A stretch of DNA of 12,793 nt from Syntrophomonas sp. (GTDB taxonomy: Bacteria; Bacillota; Syntrophomonadia; Syntrophomonadales; Syntrophomonadaceae), in assembly GCA_028693695.1 (NCBI GenBank), contig JAQUUV010000037.1, forward strand, positions 1 through 12,793. Reading direction: 5' to 3'. A model generated the notes under the pieces. It was not told where the DNA came from. It made no database searches and worked only from the letters and a program-made list of their open reading frames with translations. Both the position numbers and the translations under genes were made by a program. Shown here in pieces: positions 6,643 to 12,787 of the stretch. Position 1 is the first letter of the stretch, and each line of letters starts with the position of its first letter.

Positions 6643-8661
6643 ATGAGTGTTAGCATTAAATCCCCATTAACGGAAATTAAAGCTGCATGGCAGACCTTTA
6701 TTGTTGATGGTAAGCCGGGTGATTGCTCAGTTACTCCCGAGATAGTAGAGTCCTGGCAAAGATGTTATGAAGCCGGGGTTGATCCTTATGATGGTACCTG
6801 TTACCATTTCCTGAATCAAACAAAACTGGCTGATTTACTGGCCAAACGGCAGGACTTTATTGATATAGCCCGGCCTTTTATGCTGAAACTATTTGAATTC
6901 GTAAAAGACTCAGGTTTTATTGTAATCTTGACCGACGAACGTGGCTATATTATGGAAATCTTTGGAGACGAAGATACACTGGATCAGGCGCAGGGGATCC
7001 ACTTTATTAAAGGAGCAGACTGGACCGAAGAATCAGTTGGAACCAACGCTATTGGTACGGCTGTAGTGTTAAAAAGGCCAATTCAGACTTCAGGGGCGGA
7101 ACATTATTGTCAGAAACATCATGCTTGGACATGCTCGGCGTCGCCCATTTTCAATATGAACGGGCAAATGATCGGGATACTAGATATGTCAGGGCCATCG
7201 AATAAGACGCATCTTCATACTCTGGGTATGGTGGTAGCAGCGGTAGAGGCTATAAAGGATCAGATTAGGATTCAAAAGAAAAACCGGGAGTTGACGATTG
7301 CTAACGATCGGTTGACCGACATATTCCAGACGATGTCGGACGGGGTTATGATTATTGATAAGCAGGGCGTGGTTATCCAAATTAATCCGGTGGCAGAACA
7401 GATTATTGGGAGGCCATCCGAGGAGTTAATGGGCAAAGCAATTAAGGAAATTGTCGGCAGGGAGGTACATGGGGTAGAAAAAGTACTTAAACGGCAAGAA
7501 TCATTTAGTGATTCTGAGTTAATGGTGGACACCATAGATGGACGTATCCACTGCTTGTCATCAGGGATGCCACTTTTTGATGATGAGGGTGTCGTTAGTG
7601 GTGCTGTAATCCTAGTTCGCCCCATGGAAAAGGTTCAAAAACTGGTCAATCGTTTTAGTGGTGCGCAGGCGATATTTCATTTCAACGACGTTATAGGCGA
7701 CAGTCGGGAGATGACTGAGGTGGTCCGGGTTGCATCCCTGGCGGCCTCGGGTAGCTCAAATATTTTATTGGAAGGCGAAAGCGGTACTGGCAAGGAGGTC
7801 TTGGCACAGGCTATTCATAATCGGAGTGTCCGCCGTAAAGGGCCATTTGTGGCGGTTAATTGTGGCGCTATACCTAGGGAATTGATAGGCAGTGAGCTAT
7901 TTGGTTATTCGGAAGGTGCCTTCACTGGGGCCAAACGTGGTGGGAGACCTGGTAAATTTGAGCTTGCCGCGGGGGGGACCTTGTTTTTAGACGAAATTGG
8001 AGAAATGCCTCTTGAACAACAGGTGGCGTTGTTGCGGGTTCTTCAAGATAAGAAAATTACCCGTATAGGTGATGACAAGATAATACCGGTGGATTTCCGG
8101 GTTATTTGTGCTACTAATAAGAATATTCTGGAAGAGATTAATAAAGGCAATTTTCGACAGGATCTCTACTACCGGATAAATGTAGTTGCTATTACATTGC
8201 CTCCTTTACGCAATCACCCCGAAGACATCCCCACACTTGTTGATCATTTCATGGAACTCATTGGGCGGGAATCGGGGCGCAAAGTTATGAAGGTAGATCA
8301 GGAGGTTATGGAATATTTAAAGGAATATGACTGGCCTGGTAACGTACGGGAATTACAGAATGTTGTGGAGAGAATAATCAGTATGTCTGAAAACGGTTTA
8401 ATTCATCTGGAACATTTGCCGCCATCTATTTTACGATTGCACCGAGATTTCTTTCATAAGGAACCTTCAGCGATTACTCGGGCAGTAAGGGTTTATAGCG
8501 AGAGAGAAAAAAGGAAGCAATTGCTGGCGGAAAATGAATGCCAGGAAATGCTCAAACTATTAACCAAACACGGGGGTAATATTAGCGAGGTGGCCAAGGA
8601 AATGGAGGTTTCACGCAATACTATTTATAGGAAAATGCGCCAGTATGCAATTGATTATTGA
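6643..8661 (+). CDS. Sigma-54-dependent transcriptional activator, AcoR-like (GAF-PAS-AAA+-Fis HTH)
   Basis: A 672-residue bacterial enhancer-binding protein. The N-terminal part carries the SWQRCYEAGVDP signature seen before GAF domains of AcoR-type regulators. A GAF sensor follows (about 70-200, with SVGTNAIGTA), then a PAS domain (about 225-335, MSDGVMIIDKQGVV). The AAA+ domain runs from about 347, with Walker A GESGTGKE (378-385), the sigma-54 contact loop GAFTGA (425-430), Walker B LFLDEIGE (D450, E451) and WPGNVREL near 565. The Fis-type helix-turn-helix (NISEVAKEMEVSRNTIYRKM) closes the protein. There is no receiver domain, so the input is probably a small molecule bound by GAF or PAS. 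GGGGAGG (6629-6635) precedes the ATG. The obvious target is the -24/-12 promoter at 9373, upstream of the AOR operon. The effector is unknown, with an aldehyde, acid or redox signal as candidates. Confidence 0.96.
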   Translation: MSVSIKSPLTEIKAAWQTFIVDGKPGDCSVTPEIVESWQRCYEAGVDPYDGTCYHFLNQTKLADLLAKRQDFIDIARPFMLKLFEFVKDSGFIVILTDERGYIMEIFGDEDTLDQAQGIHFIKGADWTEESVGTNAIGTAVVLKRPIQTSGAEHYCQKHHAWTCSASPIFNMNGQMIGILDMSGPSNKTHLHTLGMVVAAVEAIKDQIRIQKKNRELTIANDRLTDIFQTMSDGVMIIDKQGVVIQINPVAEQIIGRPSEELMGKAIKEIVGREVHGVEKVLKRQESFSDSELMVDTIDGRIHCLSSGMPLFDDEGVVSGAVILVRPMEKVQKLVNRFSGAQAIFHFNDVIGDSREMTEVVRVASLAASGSSNILLEGESGTGKEVLAQAIHNRSVRRKGPFVAVNCGAIPRELIGSELFGYSEGAFTGAKRGGRPGKFELAAGGTLFLDEIGEMPLEQQVALLRVLQDKKITRIGDDKIIPVDFRVICATNKNILEEINKGNFRQDLYYRINVVAITLPPLRNHPEDIPTLVDHFMELIGRESGRKVMKVDQEVMEYLKEYDWPGNVRELQNVVERIISMSENGLIHLEHLPPSILRLHRDFFHKEPSAITRAVRVYSEREKRKQLLAENECQEMLKLLTKHGGNISEVAKEMEVSRNTIYRKMRQYAIDY

Positions 8662-8697
8662 TTCATTAAATGAACAATTCATAAGGAGAGTTTTTCA

Positions 8698-8928
8698 ATG
8701 AAAATTACGGTCAAACTTTTTGCCTTCTTACGTCAGGGAAGATTTAAAATCCGGGACTCTGATTATCCGGATGGCACTACGGTAGGACAGGTTCTGGACA
8801 GCCTATCAATTTCCCGCGAGGAAATGGAAATAGGAATCATTTTTATTAACGGTAAGCATGCAGAATTTGATACAGTTTTAATAGCCGATGATACCTTAGC
8901 AGTCTTTCCACCTGTCGCTGGAGGCTAA
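8698..8928 (+). CDS. moaD: MoaD/ThiS-family sulfur carrier protein
   Basis: A 76-residue ubiquitin-like protein ending in FPPVAGG. The exposed C-terminal Gly-Gly is the site that is adenylated and thiocarboxylated in MoaD/ThiS proteins, and the preceding VFPPVAGG matches MoaD. The N-terminal MKITVKLFAFLRQ strand also fits. MoaD donates sulfur to molybdopterin synthase to build the dithiolene that holds Mo or W. AAGGAG (8683-8688) lies nine bases before the ATG, and the gene begins 36 bp after the activator, so they are probably cotranscribed. Its position beside an aldehyde ferredoxin oxidoreductase suggests supply of the tungstopterin cofactor, which is inference from context. No MoaE, MoeB or other cofactor gene is in the window. 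Confidence 0.9.
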   Translation: MKITVKLFAFLRQGRFKIRDSDYPDGTTVGQVLDSLSISREEMEIGIIFINGKHAEFDTVLIADDTLAVFPPVAGG

Positions 8929-8949
8929 AATGATGGGATAATTGCCAAA

Positions 8950-9156
8950 TTGATCAAAGAAAAAGCCAAACATTTCCGTTTGTTTTTATGTCCAGACCAG
9001 GATAAAATAGCTGAAAAAAATGGTGTTACCTTGCGTGAAGTTGAAGATATGGCTTTGGCTAAGGGAATTCTATTACGTTACCAGCATAATGTCATTGGTA
9101 TAGAAGATCAGTTTAGTTTATCAAAATATTGGGTAGTAGTGGTCGGACCCTCATAA
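8950..9156 (+). CDS. Small hypothetical protein after moaD, start unclear (possible frameshift)
   Basis: I do not recognise this protein. The open frame runs from 8929 to 9156, and the first standard start is TTG 8950, giving 68 residues (MIKEKAKHFRLF at the N-terminus). The frame contains a helix-like block (GVTLREVEDMALAKGI) and a C-terminal hydrophobic strand (KYWVVVVGPS). No membrane segment or cysteine cluster is seen. A perfect GGAGG (8920-8924) inside the moaD end is correctly placed for ATG 8930, but that ATG opens only Met-Met-Gly-stop. One extra G in the GGG at 8935-8937 would join ATG 8930 to this frame (Met-Met-Gly-Ile-Ile-Ala-Lys-Leu). So the gene may be frame-disrupted, may restart at TTG 8950 after the mini-ORF, or may carry a sequencing error. 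It is probably in the activator-moaD operon. Confidence 0.55.
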   Translation: MIKEKAKHFRLFLCPDQDKIAEKNGVTLREVEDMALAKGILLRYQHNVIGIEDQFSLSKYWVVVVGPS

Positions 9157-9239
9157 TTCCCTATCTCCAGATTCATATCTCATACCTATATACATATCCT
9201 ATTCTAATATACTGACAGATTATAGGAATGCTTTTTGTG

Positions 9240-9336
9240 TGTAACATACATGTAACAAATTATTGTTGCAAATATATGTACATGTTAACAAAAATGTAAC
9301 ACCTGTCACACATCGGTGATACAGTCGAAACTGTAT
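9240..9336 (+). promoter_or_regulatory. Candidate activator-binding region (TGTAACA repeats and dyads)
   Basis: TGTAACA occurs at 9240, 9251 and 9295, with related TGTTAACA at 9283, TGTCACA at 9304 and inverted TGTTGCA at 9264. The 9251-9257 and 9264-9270 copies form an imperfect dyad (TGTAACAA, 4-nt gap, TTGTTGCA). A perfect 7-bp inverted repeat ATACAGT-cgaa-ACTGTAT lies at 9319-9336. The region is about 40-135 bp upstream of the -24/-12 promoter, where enhancer sites of sigma-54 activators normally sit, so it is the likely operator for the activator encoded at 6643. Binding is inferred. Confidence 0.6.
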
Positions 9337-9372
9337 ATGCCTAATTTCCGGCATTAATCAAGCATTGAAAAC

Positions 9373-9388
9373 TGGCACAATACTTGCA
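9373..9388 (+). promoter_or_regulatory. Sigma-54 (RpoN) -24/-12 promoter of the AOR operon
   Basis: TGGCAC (9373-9378), five bases (AATAC), then TTGCA (9384-9388) is a full match to the RpoN consensus, with the invariant GG at 9374-9375 and GC at 9386-9387. Transcription should start about 12 nt further on, near 9399, giving a leader of about 470 nt before the Fe-S protein gene. Together with a sigma-54 activator gene just upstream, this strongly suggests activator-dependent expression. Confidence 0.88.
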
Positions 9389-9398
9389 ATATTGTGTT

Positions 9399-9866
9399 TA
9401 TATAAACGCTTGTTAAGTTGTACCGCGGTGATAACCGCACGACCGGCCAGTGTAAATGATAAAGAAAGCTGGCCCGAATTGCTCTGCTGCAACATTATTG
9501 GCGACCGTTGGGAGCACTAGTAGTGCCCGGAGGGTGCAACACTAGTGGTGAGCCTCAGCAACATTATTGGCATCCGTAAGGATGCACCGGTGGTACCCGG
9601 AGGGTGCGAACATCAGGCGTACCCGCAACCTTAATAGTGACCATAGGGAACATCAGGAGTACCCGAAGGGTGAAGGGTGTTTGATGGATTTGAAAGAAAG
9701 AGGGGATTTGAGAATTAGAGAAAGAATAGGATTAGACAATTAGAGAGAAGAGAAAAGGATTGAGATTGGAATTACTGAAAATGAATCAGAACTATCAGGA
9801 TTTTGTTGAAGACTAAACTTCAAAGGAGGTGACAGCTGGTTTTCTTGAAAAGGAAACCAGTAATGT
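9399..9866 (+). promoter_or_regulatory. Long structured 5' leader of the AOR operon
   Basis: About 470 nt without a recognisable gene separate the predicted transcription start from the first AOR-operon gene. In order it holds: hairpin GCGGT-gata-ACCGC (9425-9438); stem GGCCAG/CTGGCC (9445-9450 with 9469-9474); three tandem ~68-nt repeats (from 9489); a tract with one C in 110 nt (9665-9774); and a strong Shine-Dalgarno followed by a hairpin (9823-9860). I do not recognise it as a known riboswitch by eye. A cofactor- or metal-responsive RNA is possible given the W/Mo enzyme downstream, but so is insertion of an unrelated repeat. Confidence 0.6.
9489..9676 (+). repeat. Three tandem ~68-nt structured repeats in the leader
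   Basis: Repeat starts are at 9489, 9558 and 9625. The first two share an identical 14-mer GCAACATTATTGGC and an identical CCCGGAGGGTGC 12-mer 70 nt apart; the third is degenerate (GCAACCTTAATAG, then CCCGAAGGGTG). A second direct repeat, GAACATCAGG followed by C/A and GTACCCG, occurs at 9608 and 9648. Each copy can form hairpins: GCACT-agt-AGTGC (9514-9526), GCATCC-gtaa-GGATGC with a GNRA-type loop (9570-9585), CCC-gga-GGG at 9526-9534 and 9596-9604, and a 7-bp stem 9602-9608 with 9618-9624. Different sequences forming stems at matching places suggest an RNA function. Confidence 0.8.
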
Positions 9867-9869
9867 ATG
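9823..9869 (+). promoter_or_regulatory. Strong Shine-Dalgarno separated from its start codon by a hairpin
   Basis: AAGGAGGTGA (9823-9832) is nearly a full anti-16S match but ends 34 nt before ATG 9867. Between them, CTGGTTTTC (9836-9844) pairs with GGAAACCAG (9852-9860), nine pairs including one G-T wobble, around a 7-nt loop. If folded, the stem removes 25 nt and leaves about 12 nt between AGGAGG and the ATG. It also hides the weaker AAGGAAA at 9850-9856. An in-frame TAA at 9861-9863 rules out an upstream start for the Fe-S protein. Confidence 0.65.
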
Positions 9870-10346
9870 GACAAAATTATTGTTGTGCAACCCGAAAAAT
9901 GCACGGGATGCCATACCTGTGAATTAGTTTGCTCATTTACTCATGCAGATGAATTTAACCCGAACCGCTCGCGGATATCAGTATTCAATTATGATAAAAT
10001 CGGTTTTTCAGTTCCTATGCTCTGCCAACAGTGTGGTGTTGCGGCATGTATGAATGTATGTCCGACGGGTGCCATCACCCGGAACGCTACCACCGGGGCC
10101 ATGGAAGTACAAGATTCCAAATGCATCCGGTGTAAAATGTGCACCATAGCGTGTCCCTTTGGCGCAACCCTTTATGATGTGGTTGATAATATTGTTGCCA
10201 AATGCGACCTGTGCGGTGGAGACCCGGCTTGCGTAAAACTGTGCCCCTCCGGTGCCATCAGTTATCAGGAAGCAAATACGGCTAGTTTATCTAAACGCAA
10301 AGCCTTTGCAGCCAAATTCAAAGATGTTTTTGAGGAGGTGGGTTAA
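9867..10346 (+). CDS. Four-cluster [4Fe-4S] ferredoxin-like electron transfer subunit of AOR
   Basis: A 159-residue polyferredoxin of the HycB/DmsB-like type. Sixteen cysteines form four [4Fe-4S] motifs: C12-C15-C18-C22; C53-C56-C61-C65 followed by Pro; C86-C89-C92-C96 followed by Pro; and C113-C116-C122-C126 followed by Pro. There is no Tat or Sec signal, so it is cytoplasmic. It sits 2 bp upstream of the AOR gene and is likely the dedicated electron wire between the tungstopterin subunit and ferredoxin or the NuoE/F-like subunits; small Fe-S subunits encoded beside AOR are known in multi-subunit AORs such as that of Aromatoleum. Its ribosome-binding site is unusual (see the hairpin entry). 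It is the first gene after the sigma-54 promoter and structured leader. Confidence 0.93.
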   Translation: MDKIIVVQPEKCTGCHTCELVCSFTHADEFNPNRSRISVFNYDKIGFSVPMLCQQCGVAACMNVCPTGAITRNATTGAMEVQDSKCIRCKMCTIACPFGATLYDVVDNIVAKCDLCGGDPACVKLCPSGAISYQEANTASLSKRKAFAAKFKDVFEEVG

Positions 10347-10348
10347 AC

Positions 10349-12145
10349 ATGTACGGATGGAAAGGACAAATACTCAGAGTCGACCTGACCAGTGGTGCAA
10401 TTAGCAAGGAAGCATTAAAGATTGACGACATGCATAAATTCATCGGCGCACGTGGTCTGGGAACTAAACTGTTTTATGATGAGGTTGATCCCCAGGTTGA
10501 TCCCCTGAGCGCTGAAAACAAGCTAATATTTATGACCGGCCCGCTCACCGGAACCTTGGCTACTTCCGGCGGACGGTATAATGTAATTACCAAGGGACCT
10601 CTCAATGGTACAATTGCAGCTTCTAATTCCGGAGGGAGTTTTGGCCCCGAGCTAAAATTTGCCGGCTATGATGGAATAATTTTTGAAGGTAAAGCAGACA
10701 AGCCGGTTTATCTTTGGATTAGCAATGAAAAGGTAGAACTGAGAAGCGCTGAAGATATGTGGGGCAAAACCGTACCTGAAACTACAGATATAATTAAAGA
10801 AGTCACCGACGATGATGCCAAGATAGCATGCATCGGACCAGCCGGTGAAAAGCTAGTCAAGTTTGCCTGCATTATGAATGAATATAATCGGGCAGCAGGC
10901 CGTTCCGGAGTAGGGGCAGTTATGGGTTCTAAGAATCTGAAGGCAGTCACCGTTAGAGGTACCGGTGGTGTAAAGGTTGCAGATAATGCTGGATTTATAA
11001 ACGCCATTAATGATGCTCGCAGCAAACTAAAAGCCCATCCAGTAACCGGAGCCGGACTGGCAGCCTACGGAACCAATGTTCTGGTAAATATACTCAACGA
11101 ACATGGCACCCTGCCAGTGAAAAACTATAGTGAAGCCAGTGTATACCCCAATGCCGAAAAAATTTCCGGTGAATATCAGGCTGAACACAACCTGGTGAGA
11201 AATAAAGGCTGTTTTGGCTGTTCCATCGGCTGTGGCCGCGTAACTAAAAACCATGGCAAATACAAAGGTATAGGTGAAGGACCAGAGTATGAAGCAACCT
11301 GGGGCTTCGGTGCAGATATGGGTGTTGACGATTTTGAAGCTATATGTAAGGCTAACTTCCTATGTAATGAATTGGGTCTGGATGCCATAACCATGGCAAC
11401 TACCTTGGCCTGTGCTACCGAGATGACCGAAAAAGGGATAATTCCCCGTGACAAATCAGATCTAGGCTGGGGAAATGCCGATACAATGGTTGAAGAAGTT
11501 AGAAAAACTGGTTACCGCGAAGGTTTTGGAGATGAACTGGCAGAAGGCTCCTATCGCCTAGCGGAACAATACGGTCATCCCGAATTTTCTATGTCGGTCA
11601 AAAAACAGGAAATACCAGCTTATGATCCCAGAGGACAGCAAGGAACTGGCCTCAATTACGCCACATCCAACCGCGGGGGCTGCCATGTACGCGGATATAT
11701 GACTGCACCAGAAGTTTTGGGGATTCCAGTAAAGATAGATCCAGACAATACCGAAGGCCAGCCCGAGTTGCTTAAAATTTTCCAGGATCTAACCGCAGTT
11801 GTAGATTCAGCTGGATTATGCCTATTCATCACTTTTGGTATCGGTCTTCCCGAAATTGCAGAGCAATATAGAACCGCTACCGGAGTAAATATTAGCGATG
11901 GAGATTTACTGCAGGCAGGAGACCGCATCTGGAACCTGGAACGGCTCTTTAACTTAAAAGCAGGCTTTAGCAAAGCTGATGATACATTGCCAGATAGATT
12001 GCTAAACGAACCATTGAAAGGCGGTCCCCACAAAGGGAGTGTTGTAAAACTGGATCAAATGCTCCCGATATACTACAGTATACGTGGCTGGGACGAAAAA
12101 GGAGTTCCTACTGGAGAAAAAATGAACGAACTAGGTCTTGCATAA
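10349..12145 (+). CDS. aor: Tungsten-type aldehyde ferredoxin oxidoreductase
   Basis: A 598-residue enzyme of the AOR family, which oxidises aldehydes to carboxylic acids, or the reverse with low-potential electrons, at a W-bis-pterin site. The N-terminal domain shows FIGARGLGTKL, GPLTGT and GGSFGPELKFAGYDG, and AAGRSGVGAVMGSKNLKAV follows. The [4Fe-4S] ligands are C288, C291, C295 and C491, matching the spacing in Pyrococcus furiosus AOR (288, 291, 295, 494). Glu313 is at the same number as the catalytic Glu of that enzyme, and His446 (GGCHVRGY) fits its catalytic His448. DSAGLC at 486-491 is the pterin-binding DxxGLC motif. GAGGAGGTG (10332-10340) precedes the ATG, overlapping the end of the Fe-S gene. 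Its partners here suggest electron exchange with ferredoxin and possibly NAD(H). The preferred aldehyde cannot be read from sequence. Confidence 0.97.
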   Translation: MYGWKGQILRVDLTSGAISKEALKIDDMHKFIGARGLGTKLFYDEVDPQVDPLSAENKLIFMTGPLTGTLATSGGRYNVITKGPLNGTIAASNSGGSFGPELKFAGYDGIIFEGKADKPVYLWISNEKVELRSAEDMWGKTVPETTDIIKEVTDDDAKIACIGPAGEKLVKFACIMNEYNRAAGRSGVGAVMGSKNLKAVTVRGTGGVKVADNAGFINAINDARSKLKAHPVTGAGLAAYGTNVLVNILNEHGTLPVKNYSEASVYPNAEKISGEYQAEHNLVRNKGCFGCSIGCGRVTKNHGKYKGIGEGPEYEATWGFGADMGVDDFEAICKANFLCNELGLDAITMATTLACATEMTEKGIIPRDKSDLGWGNADTMVEEVRKTGYREGFGDELAEGSYRLAEQYGHPEFSMSVKKQEIPAYDPRGQQGTGLNYATSNRGGCHVRGYMTAPEVLGIPVKIDPDNTEGQPELLKIFQDLTAVVDSAGLCLFITFGIGLPEIAEQYRTATGVNISDGDLLQAGDRIWNLERLFNLKAGFSKADDTLPDRLLNEPLKGGPHKGSVVKLDQMLPIYYSIRGWDEKGVPTGEKMNELGLA

Positions 12146-12223
12146 TAAGGTGCGTTCTCTGCTGAAATAGAAAGAGACTAACACTATTCGAGAAAATTCT
12201 CTATTATCTATTTTGAGCAGTTG

Positions 12224-12256
12224 CCACTTATCTCCCCCAGGATCGGAGATAGGTGG
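12224..12256 (+). other. 12-bp hairpin between aor and the NuoE-like gene
   Basis: CCACTTATCTCC (12224-12235) pairs fully with GGAGATAGGTGG (12245-12256), with one T-G wobble, around a 9-nt loop; further wobble pairs can extend it. No T-run follows, so it is not a standard intrinsic terminator. It ends 13 bp before the AAGGAGG (12270-12276) of the next gene. An mRNA-stability or processing element that sets different subunit levels is the likeliest role. The rest of the 141-bp spacer shows only a short palindrome GAGAAAATTCTC (12190-12201). Confidence 0.7.
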
Positions 12257-12286
12257 TGGCTGGCTTAATAAGGAGGCCGAACGATT

Positions 12287-12787
12287 ATGGCTGCTGACGT
12301 CAAAGCAGGCGAAACTGCAGAGGAATTACAGAGAATTGTAAACCATTATCCGGGAGAAAAACGCTATATTCTGGCAATTATGCAGGATGTGCAAGGGGAA
12401 TTTAAATATCTTCCCAAAGAAGGGCTGGAGATGATTGCAGCTCATGTCAACGTTCCCTTAAGCCGGGTATACAGCATGGCTACATTCTATAAAGCATTCA
12501 GCCTGGTTCCCAAAGGGCGGATTAACTTTAAGGTGTGCGATGGAACCGCCTGTCATATAAAGGGTTCGAATGTGCTCATTGATCAGATTTATCAACACTT
12601 GGGCATCAAGCCAGGAGAGACCACAGCCGACGGAGAGTTCTCTCTTGAAACAGTAAATTGTATTGGGGCATGTGCCCTTGCTCCAGCCTTAGTAGCCAAC
12701 GAAAGGGTTCATCCCAAAGTAACCTCGGCCGGTATCATCGAGATTATTAAGAGCTATGGAGGGCTAGCCGATGCAACAGACAATTAA
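12287..12787 (+). CDS. nuoE: NuoE-like (24-kDa subunit) thioredoxin-fold [2Fe-2S] protein
   Basis: A complete 166-residue protein of the NuoE/HoxE/HymA family. The helical N-terminal region (YPGEKRYILAIMQDVQGEF, YLPKEGLEMIA, and VYSMATFYKAF) is followed by a thioredoxin-like domain whose four [2Fe-2S] cysteines are C84 and C89 (CDGTAC) and C125 and C129 (CIGAC). In Complex I, NAD-reducing hydrogenases, formate dehydrogenases and several bifurcating enzymes, this subunit works with the FMN/NAD-binding NuoF-type subunit. AAGGAGG (12270-12276) lies 10 bases before the ATG. Its place behind aor suggests that this AOR can pass electrons to NAD or take them from NADH. Alternatively it starts a separate hydrogenase or formate dehydrogenase operon, since the 141-bp gap with a hairpin leaves that open. 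Confidence 0.94.
   Translation: MAADVKAGETAEELQRIVNHYPGEKRYILAIMQDVQGEFKYLPKEGLEMIAAHVNVPLSRVYSMATFYKAFSLVPKGRINFKVCDGTACHIKGSNVLIDQIYQHLGIKPGETTADGEFSLETVNCIGACALAPALVANERVHPKVTSAGIIEIIKSYGGLADATDN

Noticed and set aside
7272..7625. 117-residue minus-strand frame opposite the activator PAS region
   Set aside because: Shadow of a conserved PAS domain, without a ribosome-binding site or recognisable domain.
9489..9676. CRISPR or tRNA cluster in the AOR leader
   Set aside because: The repeats are contiguous and imperfect with no unique spacers, and no cloverleaf with a TTCRA T-loop motif was found.
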